Made by a program: the position numbers and the translations under genes. From Diaporthe sp. PMI_573 (lineage: Eukaryota; Ascomycota; Sordariomycetes; Diaporthales; Diaporthaceae), in assembly GCA_021399435.1 (NCBI GenBank), contig JAJTUP010000005.1, positions 1,612,001-1,676,000 of the forward strand: a stretch of 64,000 bases of DNA. Reading direction: 5' to 3'. Below the pieces are notes generated by a model that saw nothing but the letters and a program-made list of their open reading frames with translations, searched no databases and was not told the DNA's origin. Shown piece by piece: positions 21,884-34,501 of the stretch. The first letter of the stretch is position 1; each line of letters begins with the position of its first letter.

Positions 21884-22830
21884 GGCAGCGAGTGTTGACG
21901 AGGACTGCTCAGAGACCTGGGAGGGCCGATGGGGCTGCTGGCTTGCAGGCTGTACGAGACTGAGGAGCAGCAGTCGCCGGTGGAGAGAATGAGAGAGGGT
22001 TGGGCTGAGGAGGAGGGTGAACAATCACACTCGCAAGATGGAAGTTCGGTCCAGCTCAAGTAGTCGGTCCTGTTCCAGTCCTGATCAGCTCACCCCGGCT
22101 TGCGTCGTGTTCAACATCGTGGGCCGGACCGAAGACATGGATCGTGCATGAGACATAAATGAGGGTCCCGAAATGAGCGCCCTGACTCCGAACACGGTGC
22201 CTATCTGTCGCGCTGTCGCTTCCACAGACTTGCAGCGCCGTCGTAAGCTCGGCATGCTCATCGGTCGGCACAACTTATACAGCGGAGCTAGGCGTGGTAG
22301 GCCCAAAGCTTATCGGGGGGTGTAAGTGGACCACCCTGCATATAACCTAGACCATGCCGGATATTCCAAGGCCACCGATCCCCGCATCTTTGCCAGGAAC
22401 CGGCAAACGCTGCATGTTATCTTTGCCGTTCAAGCCTGGCCTGGCTCTAATGGGGGCCCGCTAATGCACCGTGAATGCGCTTACATGCAAGGTTTGCTAA
22501 TACCGACGCTCAGAAAGCACCAATACCAAATGAACGGAGCAAAAAAAGATCAGCGACGGTGAAGAATACAGTACGAGAGACTATTCCTGCTCCACAAGCT
22601 TTTTCAATCCTGTCCCGCTTGTCCCACCGGTCCCATCGGTTCCTCATCAACACGCGAATGACTTGTGTCAACACTGGGCGGACGGCGATCTTGCCCGGTG
22701 GCGTGCTCTCCTGGGCAGGGAGACATGAGTCTGTTCCCTCGCTCGTCATCGGGCCAAGACCTTGGAATAAGATTATCGTGGCGTACAGGAGTACAGCAGC
22801 GGAGCCGCATGCTCACAAGCAAAGTTCCTG
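21884..22830. other. Upstream region of GGT
   Basis: GC-balanced sequence before the AT-rich block; the first few hundred bases should hold the GGT promoter. No gene is supported. Confidence 0.4.
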
Positions 22831-23024
22831 TTTTTATTATTAGTCTTGTAAGTCATAGGATCCATGATATTAACTGGGCAGTTTGTAGCAAGTCATTGCA
22901 GAACGCCTTTCCTATCACATACATTATTACGTAACACAGCTAATTCGGAAAATTCAAAAACATTATTGTGGAGCCCCTGTGGCTTATAGAGCCTATATAG
23001 CTTGCCTACCTTTAATCTTGTTAT

Positions 23025-23320
23025 TCTATAGAAAGTTATTCTATAGAAGACTTTCTAATTAGATGTCTTCCTATAGGAGGCTACTCTATAGAAGTTTATC
23101 TGTGACGGTACAGGTCTTATATACTGCTTGAAATGCCAAATGTCGATTTGGAATTCTGGTCTTTTGGCCAAGCGGTCTATTTGCAAGCAGTAATAGTTCT
23201 TGAAACCGTCTTATTATCCATTAGGAGGCTATCCCTTAGGAGGTTATTTCTAAGGAAGGTATCCTATACTGAGGTAGAAGGTTGTCCCATAGGAGGTTGT
23301 CCCATTGGACGTTGGGTAGT
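23025..23320. repeat. Degenerate short tandem motifs in AT-rich DNA
   Basis: Variants of TTCTATAGAAG and of CCTATAGGAGG / CCCATAGGAGGTTGT recur many times here with irregular spacing. Several are near-palindromic (CTATAG core). This looks like a decayed satellite or part of a decayed element. Confidence 0.5.
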
Positions 23321-24667
23321 GATCACTATAAAATCTACAAGGATTCCGAAGTTATCCCTGTTTGGGAAAATATAGTTGGTTGAGTTAGCTGTGAAGTATT
23401 TGCTGTTCGGAATTGCTGCTCAGAGTACTTTTAAGGAAACAGTGGAGCTTCTCTAAAGTAATTGAAGATCTGTAGACTGCACAGCTAAACCATAGGGAGA
23501 GTTACAGCTGACTAAAATGCATGTATCTGCAAGAATGACTTCGGAATCCTTGCGCATTGTAGATGCTGTGGCCGCGAAGCGGACACCCGAGCAAAGCTCA
23601 TCCCTATATACGTGTGTATGCCACGCATGATTTACAAACTCTACCTTGATCCCGCATGAGCTTGTGAGACCTCCTTTCCAGACCAACATATGATACGCGT
23701 GATTAGGTACCGGCCCAACGGTGGCCAACATGTCCAATGCCCTCGCATCGCATCACTTGCCCCAATTGGCCTCGAGCTTGTTCACCGTGCAACAATTCTC
23801 ACACCGAGAGTCTGACTTGAGGCAACTTCCACGGACCGCCAACCTCTGTCTGCGCTTGGGGCTTTATTACACTATATGTGGTGTTTGCATTAGCAAAATT
23901 GTACATCATGTTTACCCCCTGTACATCCCGAGGTCTTAGATTGATGGATGCTGAGGGGTTGTCCTGGGCATGCCCGCCGGCCAGACACCTGCCGTACGGC
24001 CTTGAGCCTGGATGTCTCGATATTGACCCGTTCTTACTTATTTTTTTCCAATTCTATCTCAGCCTACATTGAGACTTTATCACGAACCTCATCTTTCCTG
24101 GAGGTGCCCGGGCTGGGACCGGGCCTCTTGAGGCCCCGTCATCCCGTCTTGAAATGAGCACGTCCAGGTTTGATACGCGTTGACACACATTTGAGAGCTT
24201 GACGATGCCTTTGATTCTACTGCCAGGCCAGGTAATCTTATTGTATCAATGCTGACGAAAAGCGTGTGACACACCACTACACTATGTTCCATCGCGATCC
24301 CAACCGTCGGCGGTTCCGCGGAGGGAACCTTAACGGACCAAAATGACTCCTTTGACGACATAGAATAAAAGCTCGACGATGCGTTCGCGCAGCTGGGGAA
24401 ACCGTCATCCGAGGAACAGTATTTATGCACGCTAATCATCCCGGGTCTTGGGTACAGCGTACATCCGCTCCGCGATGCTTTCCCGCCAAGGAACACTTGA
24501 TTTTTGCCCGATAACTGGTGCACAGCAAAGTTCGGGTCGCCAGCATTGAAGCTTTTCGTTTGAGTACAACATGTTAGTATCCTTGAGAGACAGACCCGGG
24601 TCCGCCAGCGTGTTGTTCCAAATGCTTTGCACGGTCACTCTGTTCGCCTAATGACCAACCGATGGCC

Positions 24668-24691
24668 GCCGATGTTGCTACAGACGGCGCT
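24668..24691 (+). repeat. 24-bp exact copy of a GGT coding segment
   Basis: These 24 bases are identical to 21719-21742 within the GGT gene, where they encode (minus strand) the AVCSNIG stretch. The flanks differ. The simplest reading is a remnant of a second GGT-like copy. Confidence 0.6.
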
Positions 24692-25819
24692 ATTCATCAT
24701 AGCTGGATACAGACCAGCACCGTACGCAAGCCTGGATTAAGAAACGGCTTTTTCAAGGCAGATACAAGTCTCAGTTGCGGACGACGAAAGAAAGGCACTT
24801 AACTTACCAAAGAGATAATCTACCACCGTCCTGTTTGCCGTGCGTGTTGTCTTGTTACCCAGTACAATAACATAGGTAAGCTGCTGACTCGCCAAAGCTG
24901 AACTATTCGCCAATCTAATACCCTTGTACTTATTTATAGCTGTGGTTGGAACATCAGTAGATATATGAGTAAGTAAAAATTACACCCCATCCTTCAGGCC
25001 GTACCCTGACAATGATAATTTGCCGCCGGAGCTCGCGCTTCATATAAACACATTAGAGAGGCCATGCTAGTGAGTCTGGTGACTGATGAAGAGACTGATG
25101 AGTTCAACATAGCCTGTTTGTAGATCCCATAGTAACGGTGAAATGCATTTGTCTTTTTGGAAAGGAGTCTTTAGGAATCTTTGGCGCTATTTGTATGGCC
25201 TTTGTAGCCAGTCATGGAGTTAACAGCTTCTTAGCCCAGATGCCAGTCCTAGCGGCTCAATTTCGTTCTTCGACAAGGAGCAGACTTTCTTCTTCCTTAC
25301 AGTCGAGGATATCGCCTACTTGTTAGTCTATCACCAGTTAGCCTAGGTGTTTACTTTAGGTGAAACTCGAGGCGCTTTGAGATAAGCAGTTAAGGGTAGC
25401 AATATAACTAGGATTGTGAACCTCGTGTACTCCTGAACAATCAGCTTCCCAGACCATCACAATGTGATTAGTTGCCATAGATGTAACTACGTGGGTAACA
25501 GCTGGGTACTGTTGCCGAGCAAATCAACTAGCCATTTAACAATCAAGTTGCTATCCCATCACGCTTTATTTAAGGGGTCTAAACCTATACTGACTAATAT
25601 TTAGCTACTAATTGTTGCCCAGGCGACCTAAAGCCCAGTTGGGTGGGAAATGGGTGCTACATTTAGACGGGGTCAGGGTACAGTTGACTACTTAAACTAG
25701 TAATATCCCCCTTTTCTCAACAGAGGGAGACTAGGGTTCAAATCCCTGTTCTGTCAGGATTATGAATACCCGGCGGAGCAGTCACGGTGACACTTGGTGC
25801 AGTTTGTATTGCAACAGTA

Positions 25820-26230
25820 TCAGACTTGGGGCTGCTGGCTTCTCGCGTAATGCCTGGAGAGATATCCCCATCTAGACCGTACTCTGCCTTCGGGAAATTT
25901 GTATGAAGAGTCCGAGGAATTGTGCGTCCTCGGAACTATTGCCGTGCTATCCAGCGGGTTGGTCATTGCCTCGTAGATGAAGCCATCGCCTGGCGAGCAC
26001 TCGAGCTGGTGGTTGGCGCGGCGGCCGTGAGAGCCCGCGAAGGCCATGGCATCCCCCTGGCGGAATATGACCACGAACCAGGTGATGTAACCGGAATCCT
26101 CCTTGAATTGCAGGATGAGTCGATCAGAATCTGGCAGGTAGTGCTGCTTGGGGGTGGTTTCTTCAGGCGGTCGACGAAGTCTCGAAGGGCATCCATGAGA
26201 CAATGGCATCCCTCTGGCAGGATATAATCA
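25820..26230 (-). pseudogene. Possible decayed protein-coding fragment of unknown family
   Basis: A GC-rich island within AT-rich DNA. The minus strand has a 129-aa open frame with protein-like segments (LILQFKEDSGYITWFVVIF, AFAGSHGRRANHQLECSPGD). A second frame upstream (ALRDFVDRLKKPP) overlaps it, as if one frameshift separated them. I do not recognise the family. No start, stop context or intron structure supports an intact gene. Confidence 0.3.
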
Positions 26231-26404
26231 CGAAGTGGGGCTGGCCACCGTCTGCTAAACAAACACTAGTTCTTGTGGATTGAACTGGCGGTGGCGGGTG
26301 GTATGCTGTTGGCCAGTGTCAATGATAGGACGCGATTAAATATGCCGATATGGTTTATGAATAAGAAAGTAAGTATTAGCTTTTGCTTGTGCTGTGTTGT
26401 ATTA

Positions 26405-26429
26405 TGCTGTGCTGTGCTGTGCTGTGCTA
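26405..26429 (+). repeat. Pentanucleotide microsatellite
   Basis: About five copies of a TGCTG/TGTGC unit in non-coding DNA. Confidence 0.7.
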
Positions 26430-26970
26430 TTGCTATGTTAGAACTGTGTAGTCCAATGGTTATTATTAGAATTGTTTACTGATATGTCTGAGAGCCTACT
26501 AATGAACCAGAAAATAAAGTAGGGTAGGGGAAGGCAGCAACCTTTAAATAGTCTGGGACAAAAGCGTTTTGCGACCGCTGCGCGAATGAATGCATCCAGA
26601 ACAATACTCTATTCAGAAGATATTAGCTAATTAAACTGCCTTACACCCATTGGCTCGACTTACTGATGCCCGGCACGATGGGATGAATCGTGGTATGCCG
26701 ACCTGTTGCTCTCTCTAGACAAGACGCCCACGCAACTTTGTCGTGTACCCTCACAATAGCACACAATGTGGCACCAAGTTATTGTCTTCCCGCCTTACCA
26801 ATCAAATGATCCTTACGCTCCATTCCGTGTAAGCTAATGGCCCCTGCTGGCCGGCTCCTATCCATGGCGCTTGTCTGCACCAGGCTGCAATGCCTGCTCC
26901 GAAGTGATGGTCGCGGCGGGTGCAGACGGGGGTGGCTGGCAGCTATTATGTGTTGCTCCATAGAGCTCAA

Positions 26971-29900
26971 TAAGGCCGTCTTCCGTGTGTGTTAGCCCAG
27001 CCTGCGCAGGACTTCGCTGGCCTCGGGAGAATAGTGCTCGAGGGGCCACTTGGCCATTGAGGCTCTGTCGCAGACGATGGTCATTATACTCGAGATTTCG
27101 GTTGACAGCCATGTACGAGAGGTCAGCAGCTCGACGTGTACGGGCAAGCTGGCCGGCTCCCTCTCTCTGTCCTATGACAACCGCGGCGGTCGATATTTCG
27201 ATTGACAATCATGTACGAGAATGGCAAGGACGAGGAAGAGGGGCAAATTGGCCGTTGTGGTTCTGTCGGAGACAGCGGCCGTTGTAATCAAGGTTTCGGT
27301 TGACCGTTGTGATTCTGGTGGAGACGAGGACAAGGACGATGATGGCGAGGGCGTTCCCAGCATCGTCCAAGCCGAACCTCATGAGGTTTATCCAGCTGCG
27401 TGCTGTCCTTGGTGGCGCCGTCATGCTTTTCAAGCGCAGGCATGTGGCAAGCAAAGGCATGATCACACAAGTCTCCAACTCTTGGGAAATCCTCTGGCAT
27501 GTCTGCAACGGCCAAATTCCTCTTCTGTCCCCGACGAGGAATGTCATGATATTGCTTGGGGTCGTGGAAGTATCAAGGGAAGCAGGTCGTGAATGGCTTG
27601 GCGTTTTATTCCACGTGAAATGGCTGATGACGTTGTTGTTCTGACGAGGTTATAATCGCTTCAGTGCCCACACGATGTTCTTGGTGATTTTGTCACTTTG
27701 GCCTGGGTGGAAGGAGGGTCAGTCTGGTCGATGCTCTGTATGACGTCCTCGTTGGCTCTGCCCACACACCAAAGTGGCACCGGATGTGCTCAGTGTCCAG
27801 GTGATTCCTGGCCAACTGACGGACTGGCTTGGGAAAGGTGGCCGGGAAAAGCAGGCACTGTTTTCTGCCGTCCTCCTTTTCGGTGTGAGCCAGCAAACAG
27901 CAGCGTGCCTGCTTTTGTGGCCTGTCTCTATGCCTTGTGTGATGGTGAAGGCTCTATGTTCAGATTGGAAGGTGCTCTTGAAGAGCTGAAGGGCCGAGAA
28001 CAGTGCGGCTTGGAAGTAGATGCAAAGCTTGTCGAGCTGGAGTATCCGGGACAATGGGACACCGCAAAACAGACGGCACTGCTGGTGACGATTTCATAAC
28101 GGGCCTTGTCGGTAGCAACGATATCTGGGGTTGCGCTATGTCACCATCACAAGCAGGGTGCTGCCTGGTCCGTATCCCGGCTGGACAGAAGGGGACACTG
28201 GGACCCAGAGAGCGCAGAATCGTTTTGACTATCAGGGAGAGGCACCAAGCGTGACATAGGGGCTTGTTTTGGCTCAAGCCACTATGCCACAGCTGTGCAG
28301 ATGCCAACAAGTGCGCATCCGAATCTGTCAATGCTGTATACCTAGATAGTAAAATTGATTCGCCGTTGAGCCAAGTACGGCCAGCATAGGTCAACATTGC
28401 ACAGCGTTTTACAAGGAGCTGTCGAGCTCATTGCCCACGGGCGCGGTTTCTGTAGCTGACCTGTCCGTGGGGGTCACTCACTGACTGCTGCTTCCCATGC
28501 CAACTGCTGGCTTACGCAGTCGACAGGCACTGTCGCCGACGAGAATGACACGCGGTGCCCATATCACCATCATTGACTGTTTCATTTCTTTCGAAACTCC
28601 TATGGGGCCCTGACGGACACCGCAACCACGTATGACGGCCACAATACACTCGCCTCTCGCCCATGACCACAACACACACTCCATCTCCCTCCGTTTCGCA
28701 CCTCCCAGACTGACGACGGTCACACAACACATGATCGACTCGACTGGTGCCGATACGCAGCTGACCTTGGCTAGACTCCTCGCTTCAGATGAACAGATTC
28801 GTTGCCTTCAAGGGCCGTCCCAGAGTGTCGCACACAGGGCTGCTCTCGATGATGATGCAGGACCTGTACCTGTGCGCGAAGTAGGCCCTGGGAACTGCTC
28901 ACCTGGCCAAGATAACCGTGTGATCTGTCTGCAGGCTGATCCCCATTTTCTGCGACTGCATGCAGACGAAGCCGAGCACGACGATTGTTGCGGTCAGGTA
29001 CCCGGTCGGGAAGCTCTGCGTGTTTTCAACCCTGATCATGCTCAGCAATGGGGATGGCAACGTGCACACACATCATCAAGTTCCACGGTGTGACCTCAGA
29101 CTAGCAAATGATCACGGCCCCTGGACAAGATGTGGGAGCCCTTGAGGTGTACGATTAGACGTCCGACCACATGTCCGGGAACATATCCCTGATAGTGCCG
29201 AGCTTCGCGATTGAGGACGACGACAAAATAGGCTCCATGTACACAGAGTGGTCGGACCGCGTCTTTATGGCCACGCCAGTGCTCTTGCTTGCGACCACCT
29301 CCATGGTCACGGGTGGGGTTCCCGACCTCTATCACGGGCGTATTGTCGCGCACACACCCGCAGCTGTAGATCTTCTTGCCCGAGCTCAGGAATGTGGTGA
29401 CGATCATGTTGCGGTACGAGATTCTGAACGAAAATGTGGTCAGGACCGACATTGAGGCTATGACCTTGTAGGGGTTCGTCCTCGTGGTGGAGTCCTTGCT
29501 TTTACCTGGGGCGGCGGTGGCGAATACTCCATCTCCTGCTCAACCCGCATGTGTTCCGACTCATAGCAGTGGCACACAGGAGGAAATTCGATTACAACCA
29601 ACTACGGCCAGCCTTCAACTTCCAGATGGATACTCTGTGCTCTTCCGAATAACAATAACGTTTGCTTTGCCAAATTTCATCAACCGACCTTCATCAACCA
29701 ACCGTAGGAGTACCCTGGGACTACTTGCCTAGTGAATAGACCTGGCACTGCCGACGATTAGATCATCCTGCAAATCGACGAGGACCGCACTGTCGACAAT
29801 TAGGTCACCCTGTATTAGATGAGGACTGTATGGAAGACAGAAAGCGTTCTCAATGAATATGCTGACTGTCTATTAGGTCTGGTAGATTGATCCTAAAATT

Positions 29901-30299
29901 GAAGGATAATACTACCTACGTAGCTATGTAAACTATTTCATAGTTATCTTCTGCCAGAGGGATGCTATAGTCTCTTTTGTAGATGTACTTTGATAATTCA
30001 TCGGCTGCTCGAAGAAACGATCCTCACGCCCGGCTACATATAGGCCTCCTGCCGCCGGCACTCTGCCTGTGCTCATTGAGCCGCCTCATGATGCCTGTGC
30101 TCTCCAAGTGATCGGCGATGCCACGCGTGTATAGCCCGATGTATTCGTCCGTTTGCGGGCCAAGGCTGTCAGAGCTCAGCGTCTACCCACTCGGAAAGGG
30201 GACATATCTTCGGTTCTCAATACCATAAGCTCTGCTCCGATGTAAACCAGGCACCGCAGGCCTCAGAATCCACATCCGACTGGTTTCCCTATCCCTTTC
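26971..30299. other. Gene-poor region with decayed sequence
   Basis: About 3.3 kb with no intact gene. It starts with the 99-bp minisatellite. Minus-strand frames at 28700-29560 include hydrophobic pieces (for example GYLTATIVVLGFVCMQS) in shifting frames, which may be remains of a membrane protein gene; I could not name it. Confidence 0.4.
27050..27346. repeat. 99-bp minisatellite, three diverged units
   Basis: Three head-to-tail units begin near 27050, 27149 and 27248, so the period is 99 bp. Units 1 and 3 share TTGGCC..TTG.GG.TCTGTCG.AGAC and TTTCGGTTGAC; units 1 and 2 share the segment around TTGACA..CATGTACGAGA. The period is a multiple of three, so it could be a relic of a 33-residue protein repeat, but stop codons interrupt it. 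Confidence 0.65.
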
Positions 30300-33183
30300 A
30301 CAGCGAGTTGGGATGAACAGCAGGGTAGCTGCGAACGCCCACTTGCCTCTTGCCTTTCAGGATTTGTTGACCGTTTGTGAAATTCTGGCCATCGCGATCT
30401 TGACAAACTTGTCAAAATGGCGACCAACGTACAAGACTAAGCCTCTCGCGTTTCCGCGACCAAGACCACAACAAAGCAATGAACGACCATGGCCAAGACC
30501 ACCGGGAGACGAGAAGCCTTCAGAAGGTGCTGGAGACCGTAAGTGAGCCATCTCCTCGACCTCAGCAAACGCGGATGTCCCACTTGCCAAATAGCAGCTC
30601 CTCGTAAGAGAAGCTTCAGGCTCCTTTGGGCTCAATTCGGCAAAACCTCTCCTGTAGAGCACCATCACCTATATTCCTCGGGTCGCTTCCTGTTCATCGG
30701 TATGGCTGACAAATCTAAGGATACTATTACGAGGCCCAGCATCGAGACCGACACCAGCATTCCCGCTTCTCCGAGGAAGCAAGACAGGCCGGCGCTATGG
30801 ACGGCTATAACCCGTACGTCGCCCACCAATACGATGGCTCCAACAGCAGGCCAGCCACGTCTAATCTTAGCACCACTGAGGCTCTTCGAGTGGCTTATGC
30901 AATTGGAGACTTCAATACTACAGGGTCCCAAGTCGAGAAGCCGCACATGAGACCAGCGACAAGGGTAGAATGCGCCACTAGGGTTTTCCTATACAGCAGC
31001 AGGAAATCCTAGACAGCGTCGAAAGTATCTGCAGCGAAAGCCTCAAAACCCTGCTAGACTCGCTCAAGGCTCTACCCGAGTACTTCATGGACGCACAGAA
31101 ATTCCATGGAAGGCCACTTTGAGTGCAACCAAAAAGCGCTTGGGCTCCTTGATGACCACTTTGGTGCAGATGAGCTGGACGACCTTCTGCTTAACCGCGG
31201 TCTGCCGTGCACATCCATTCCGAGCGACCCCGACCTGAGCGTAGGGCATGCCTGTTACGGCCCATGTCACTCCGACCTCGTCCATAGGCGGTCAAATGCC
31301 TGGAGGAGCGCCCTCGGACCAAGAAGGGTCGTGATCACCCCTGCCCGCTGCAGTGTGGAGATCCATGCGAAGACAAGTGCCATTTCATTCTGAAAGATGT
31401 TCTTCATACTTTGGAGTTTCCTTGCGGCCACATCCCGAAGACAGCCCCAATGCTGGCAGGTCCAAGCCCCTCCTCTGGTTCCGCCAGCAGTACATACTCG
31501 AAGACGAAGGGCCAGTTTCCGTCGGGGCAGGACTATGGGGCCATTGATGCAGGTGTCTGGGGCGGGGTGACGCTGGCGATGATGTCGGCATTGCCTGGGG
31601 TGGCGGCGGTGAGGCTCCTGCTGCCGGTGACGGCGGGAGCGCGGGCGGTGATACTGACGCCATCACCAAGAACATTCACCCATCCTTGGAGTCCCTGGCG
31701 ACGAGCATCCTAGGGTGATAAGTGACCTCCCTCCAGTGGAGTTTCCCGATATCAGCGAGGACTGCTTCCGTTTGTTGACCGATGCGTTACTCTACTACCC
31801 TCACAAGTTGATTTTCTCCCTACTCCTCGCCTACGCCTTTTGAGTTGCTGCCTTCCGAAACCACGGCCTGAGTGTGGCGGACGATCAGGCCTAGTCAGGA
31901 GCTCCCAGTACCTTCATTCAAGGCCGAAGCTCTCACCGCTGGGGCTTCAGATCTTTGAAGGCAGTTTTGATGGAGGTACTCAACAAACACTGCAGGGTCC
32001 TATCTTGACGAAATCCTCAGCGAAGGCAGCAACGCAAGGCATCGAGACTTTCCGGGTGAATGAATCTGCGGCCATTCTGGTAAGACTGTTCTGTCTTTTC
32101 TTGCACTACTCGGCTTTAAGCAGAGCTGTGTTGGGCGTCGGTTCCATTTCTACGGAAGCTTCCTGGATGCCGGCACCTTTCTCGGTGCCATTGCGGCTAG
32201 GACGGCTTGCAGCTCGTGAAGACACGGCGGTAGCATCAGTGATGGTCTGCGCTGGGGGATGGTAAGGTGGTCGACCTCAGGCTGGCATTGGAGGCGATTT
32301 TCAGCACTAGACGGTCCGGAAACCTCATTTCTGACTTTTTGGGTTTCCTGATGTTGGAGTATTGAGACATTTCTGGGGGACTTGGGCAGATGAGAGTCAG
32401 TCGGAAGGTTGTTTGCAAATAAGGTAAAACAATCCTCGTCAGCCGACGGAATATCGCCGAGACCGGTCCCAGTACATGCATACAACAATATGCAGTAGTT
32501 TGATGCCATTTAGATGCTCCGGGCTTTGTAGTGATCGTCTTGACCTTCCGATCTCCTTTAGTTTTCAGTCCACTGGTAAGAAATGTCGAAAAGCTGGTGA
32601 TGATCGTTATGCCAACATCGGTGAAGAATGGTGTCTTGTATTTATCTGCTCTAGTTGCCTGGTTCTACATTTTAAAGACAGGAAACATGACCTATGCAAC
32701 TACTCCGTCTCACCCTTGTAGCCACCTCTCACCAGTTGACCCTGTCATGGCCACCTATATAGCTGCGGGTCACGATTCCGAGAGAGCCTGCATGGGCGTC
32801 CATGTGCACGGTACCAGTCAGGAGCCCAAATCTCAATCTCTGCTCCACCTTCCATATTGCAAGCCAAGGTAGAGCAATTCCCCTCCCACTCATCATGGTC
32901 CAGGCCGTGGCGATACTGTTGAAGCCAGCTCCTCTTGAAGCATCAATCTCAAGCTCACCAGAAAGTTCCATATTCGTCCTCAGAACAAGCCTAAGGATTT
33001 GCCGCCATCACTTCGAGGAGGGAAAATGGCTTGTAGAAAGTCCCAATCGGCACACGAGAGGCAGCGGAAAGGCAGCACGAACGTGGCGCACTCGACGCAC
33101 TGCCATTTCCGTTCGGTTAGATAGGTTCTGTGCGACAGAATCCACGAAGGCGAGGGGCAACAATATTTAGAGTTGACCTGCAA
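30300..33183. other. Gene-poor region with decayed coding pieces
   Basis: No intact gene. Plus-strand fragments with coding flavour occur at 30543-30640 (LSKRGCPTCQ), 31297-31440 (Cys-rich) and 31735-31845 (ISEDCFRLLTDALLYYPHK), broken by stops and frame changes. They may be pieces of one or more dead genes. Confidence 0.4.
31297..31440 (+). pseudogene. Possible relic of an NFX1-type zinc-finger region
   Basis: The plus frame reads DHPCPLQCGDPCEDKCH and, shortly after, LEFPCGH. Regular Cys/His spacing with CPLxCGxPC and a following CGH is typical of NFX1-type zinc fingers found after helicase domains. Stop codons upstream and lack of a surrounding gene indicate a fragment. Weak call. Confidence 0.3.
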
Positions 33184-34501
33184 TCAGTTCCGCGCGTTAT
33201 GGTTGGGGCGAGGTCTTGGCAGCTTCCCTTGCGGCTTCTTTCGTAACTTCTGTTGCTCATGACTCAATAGCTTAGGTATGTCCCAGGTGGAAACCACCTC
33301 GCAATCAGAAGCGACTTGGATTGCTGACCGCAATTGGCTGATGATGTTTGCCTTTGAGCACTTGGTGCAGGCATTGAGTGGCTCTTCGTACACGGCCTCC
33401 TTCATTTGGTGGACCAACTCCATGACTGTTTTCTTGCGGTTAAGCTCAGGGCAAAGCACCTTCGCCCTCCCGAGGCCCTCGAGGTAGTTGTAGTGGGCCA
33501 CAACCCAGCAGTCACACTTGGCGTCTGAGAGCCAGCCCCGATCACCCCGAACAATGGACCAGATTTCGTTGCTGACCTCTGTACGGAGTTTGCTGCGCGC
33601 GATGCGAACCCAGGCTATTTTGCTGTCAGGATATGATGAAATTAATTAAAGGGTGTGGTCACTCACACATAACATCCTTGGGCAGATGAAGATGTAAGTA
33701 CCATTGGGTCTTTTGGCCGTGCACCAGGGGGCTGTACTCCTCGATGTTGCCGACGCTAGTATTCTGGCAAAGCCACTTGGTCGCATGACAAAACCCCTTG
33801 GGGTCGAGGAAAGCAAAGGTGGGAAAGAGAACCTTTTGGAAGTCGTCTGGGGTGCGAAAGGTTGCAAAAGTGGTCTCACGCCACTCCAGGAACCACGGCC
33901 GAACCACTGACCAGTCAACATCAAACTTTCCTTTGTGCTCACCGAAATTGAGGTTGACAAGTGCGAGCACACCCCAAACGTCGTCAATGTCTGCCTTTGA
34001 CAGCTCGGGAGGGAAGCGAGCCTGCACGTTGAATGGGCTTAGAGATGAAGTTGGTCCACCCTTCTCGGGCAGCGGATTAGTAGCCTCACCAGAGGTACTG
34101 ATGTTGGCAGGTGGCTGGTCTGCATGGATGGCTGTGCCAGAACCCAGAGCTTCATTCTTCGTGTTGCTTGCCTCACCCATGTCGACAGGCTCGTTGCAAT
34201 CGGCTCGTCCCTCGACATTGCTTGCAAAGGTTCTCGTCAACTCGCGTTGGTGGTAGGACTGGTGCAGGCCACGAAGCACGATCTCAACGGAAACGACGGT
34301 GATCCCAGTGTCCTCGATATGCGTGCTGTTCGGCTTAAAACCGGAAGCACCGCTCATGTGTTTGATGAACGATGCCCAGTAGGGACTGGCGGAGACAGCA
34401 GCCGCCAGTACCTTGAACTCGGTTTTCTTGAACATGACGGGTCCTTTTTGGATGACGCAGACCAAAGTGTCTGCGTTTGGGTCGAGAGGTATTGGTGCCA
34501 T
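33184..34501 (-). CDS. BTB/POZ-like domain protein
   Basis: Two exons: 34501-33669 and 33622-33184, with a 46-nt intron, giving 423 aa. Of two nearby donors only GTGTGA keeps the frame open (joining KDV to IKIAWVRIARSK). The start is ATG 34501 (MAPIPLDPNADTLVCVI). Residues 13-80 resemble a diverged BTB fold: DTLVCV, then FKVLAAAVSASPYWASFI, like fungal BTB proteins of unknown role. A linker rich in Ser, Pro and charged residues follows. The C-terminal half has Trp-rich motifs (VDWSVVRPWFLEW) and four cysteines (CDCW, CTKC). BTB proteins usually dimerise or link targets to Cul3, but that is family knowledge, not visible here. It borders the degenerate block and is itself intact. Confidence 0.7.

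Larger units (their letters stand above)
22831..26970. other. Gene-poor, partly AT-rich degenerate block
   Basis: About 4 kb with base composition unlike the flanks, many TA steps and stop codons in every frame. That fits old transposon or duplicated DNA decayed by RIP (repeat-induced point mutation). GC-richer islands at about 24090-24640 and 25820-26260 (minus strand) keep short overlapping open frames that look like remnants of proteins. No transposase, reverse transcriptase, terminal repeat or target duplication could be confirmed. Confidence 0.5.

Noticed and set aside
25640..25770. tRNA gene or tRNA-derived SINE (GGTTCAAATCC, a B-box-like motif near 25736)
   Set aside because: No matching acceptor stem, anticodon arm or convincing A box could be found upstream; one B-box-like match alone is weak.
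22831..26500. Named DNA transposon or retrotransposon
   Set aside because: No transposase, reverse transcriptase, integrase, terminal inverted or long terminal repeat was recognisable.
28632..29560. Membrane protein gene in the 27-30 kb region
   Set aside because: Hydrophobic pieces occur but in several frames with stops between them; no consistent exon model.
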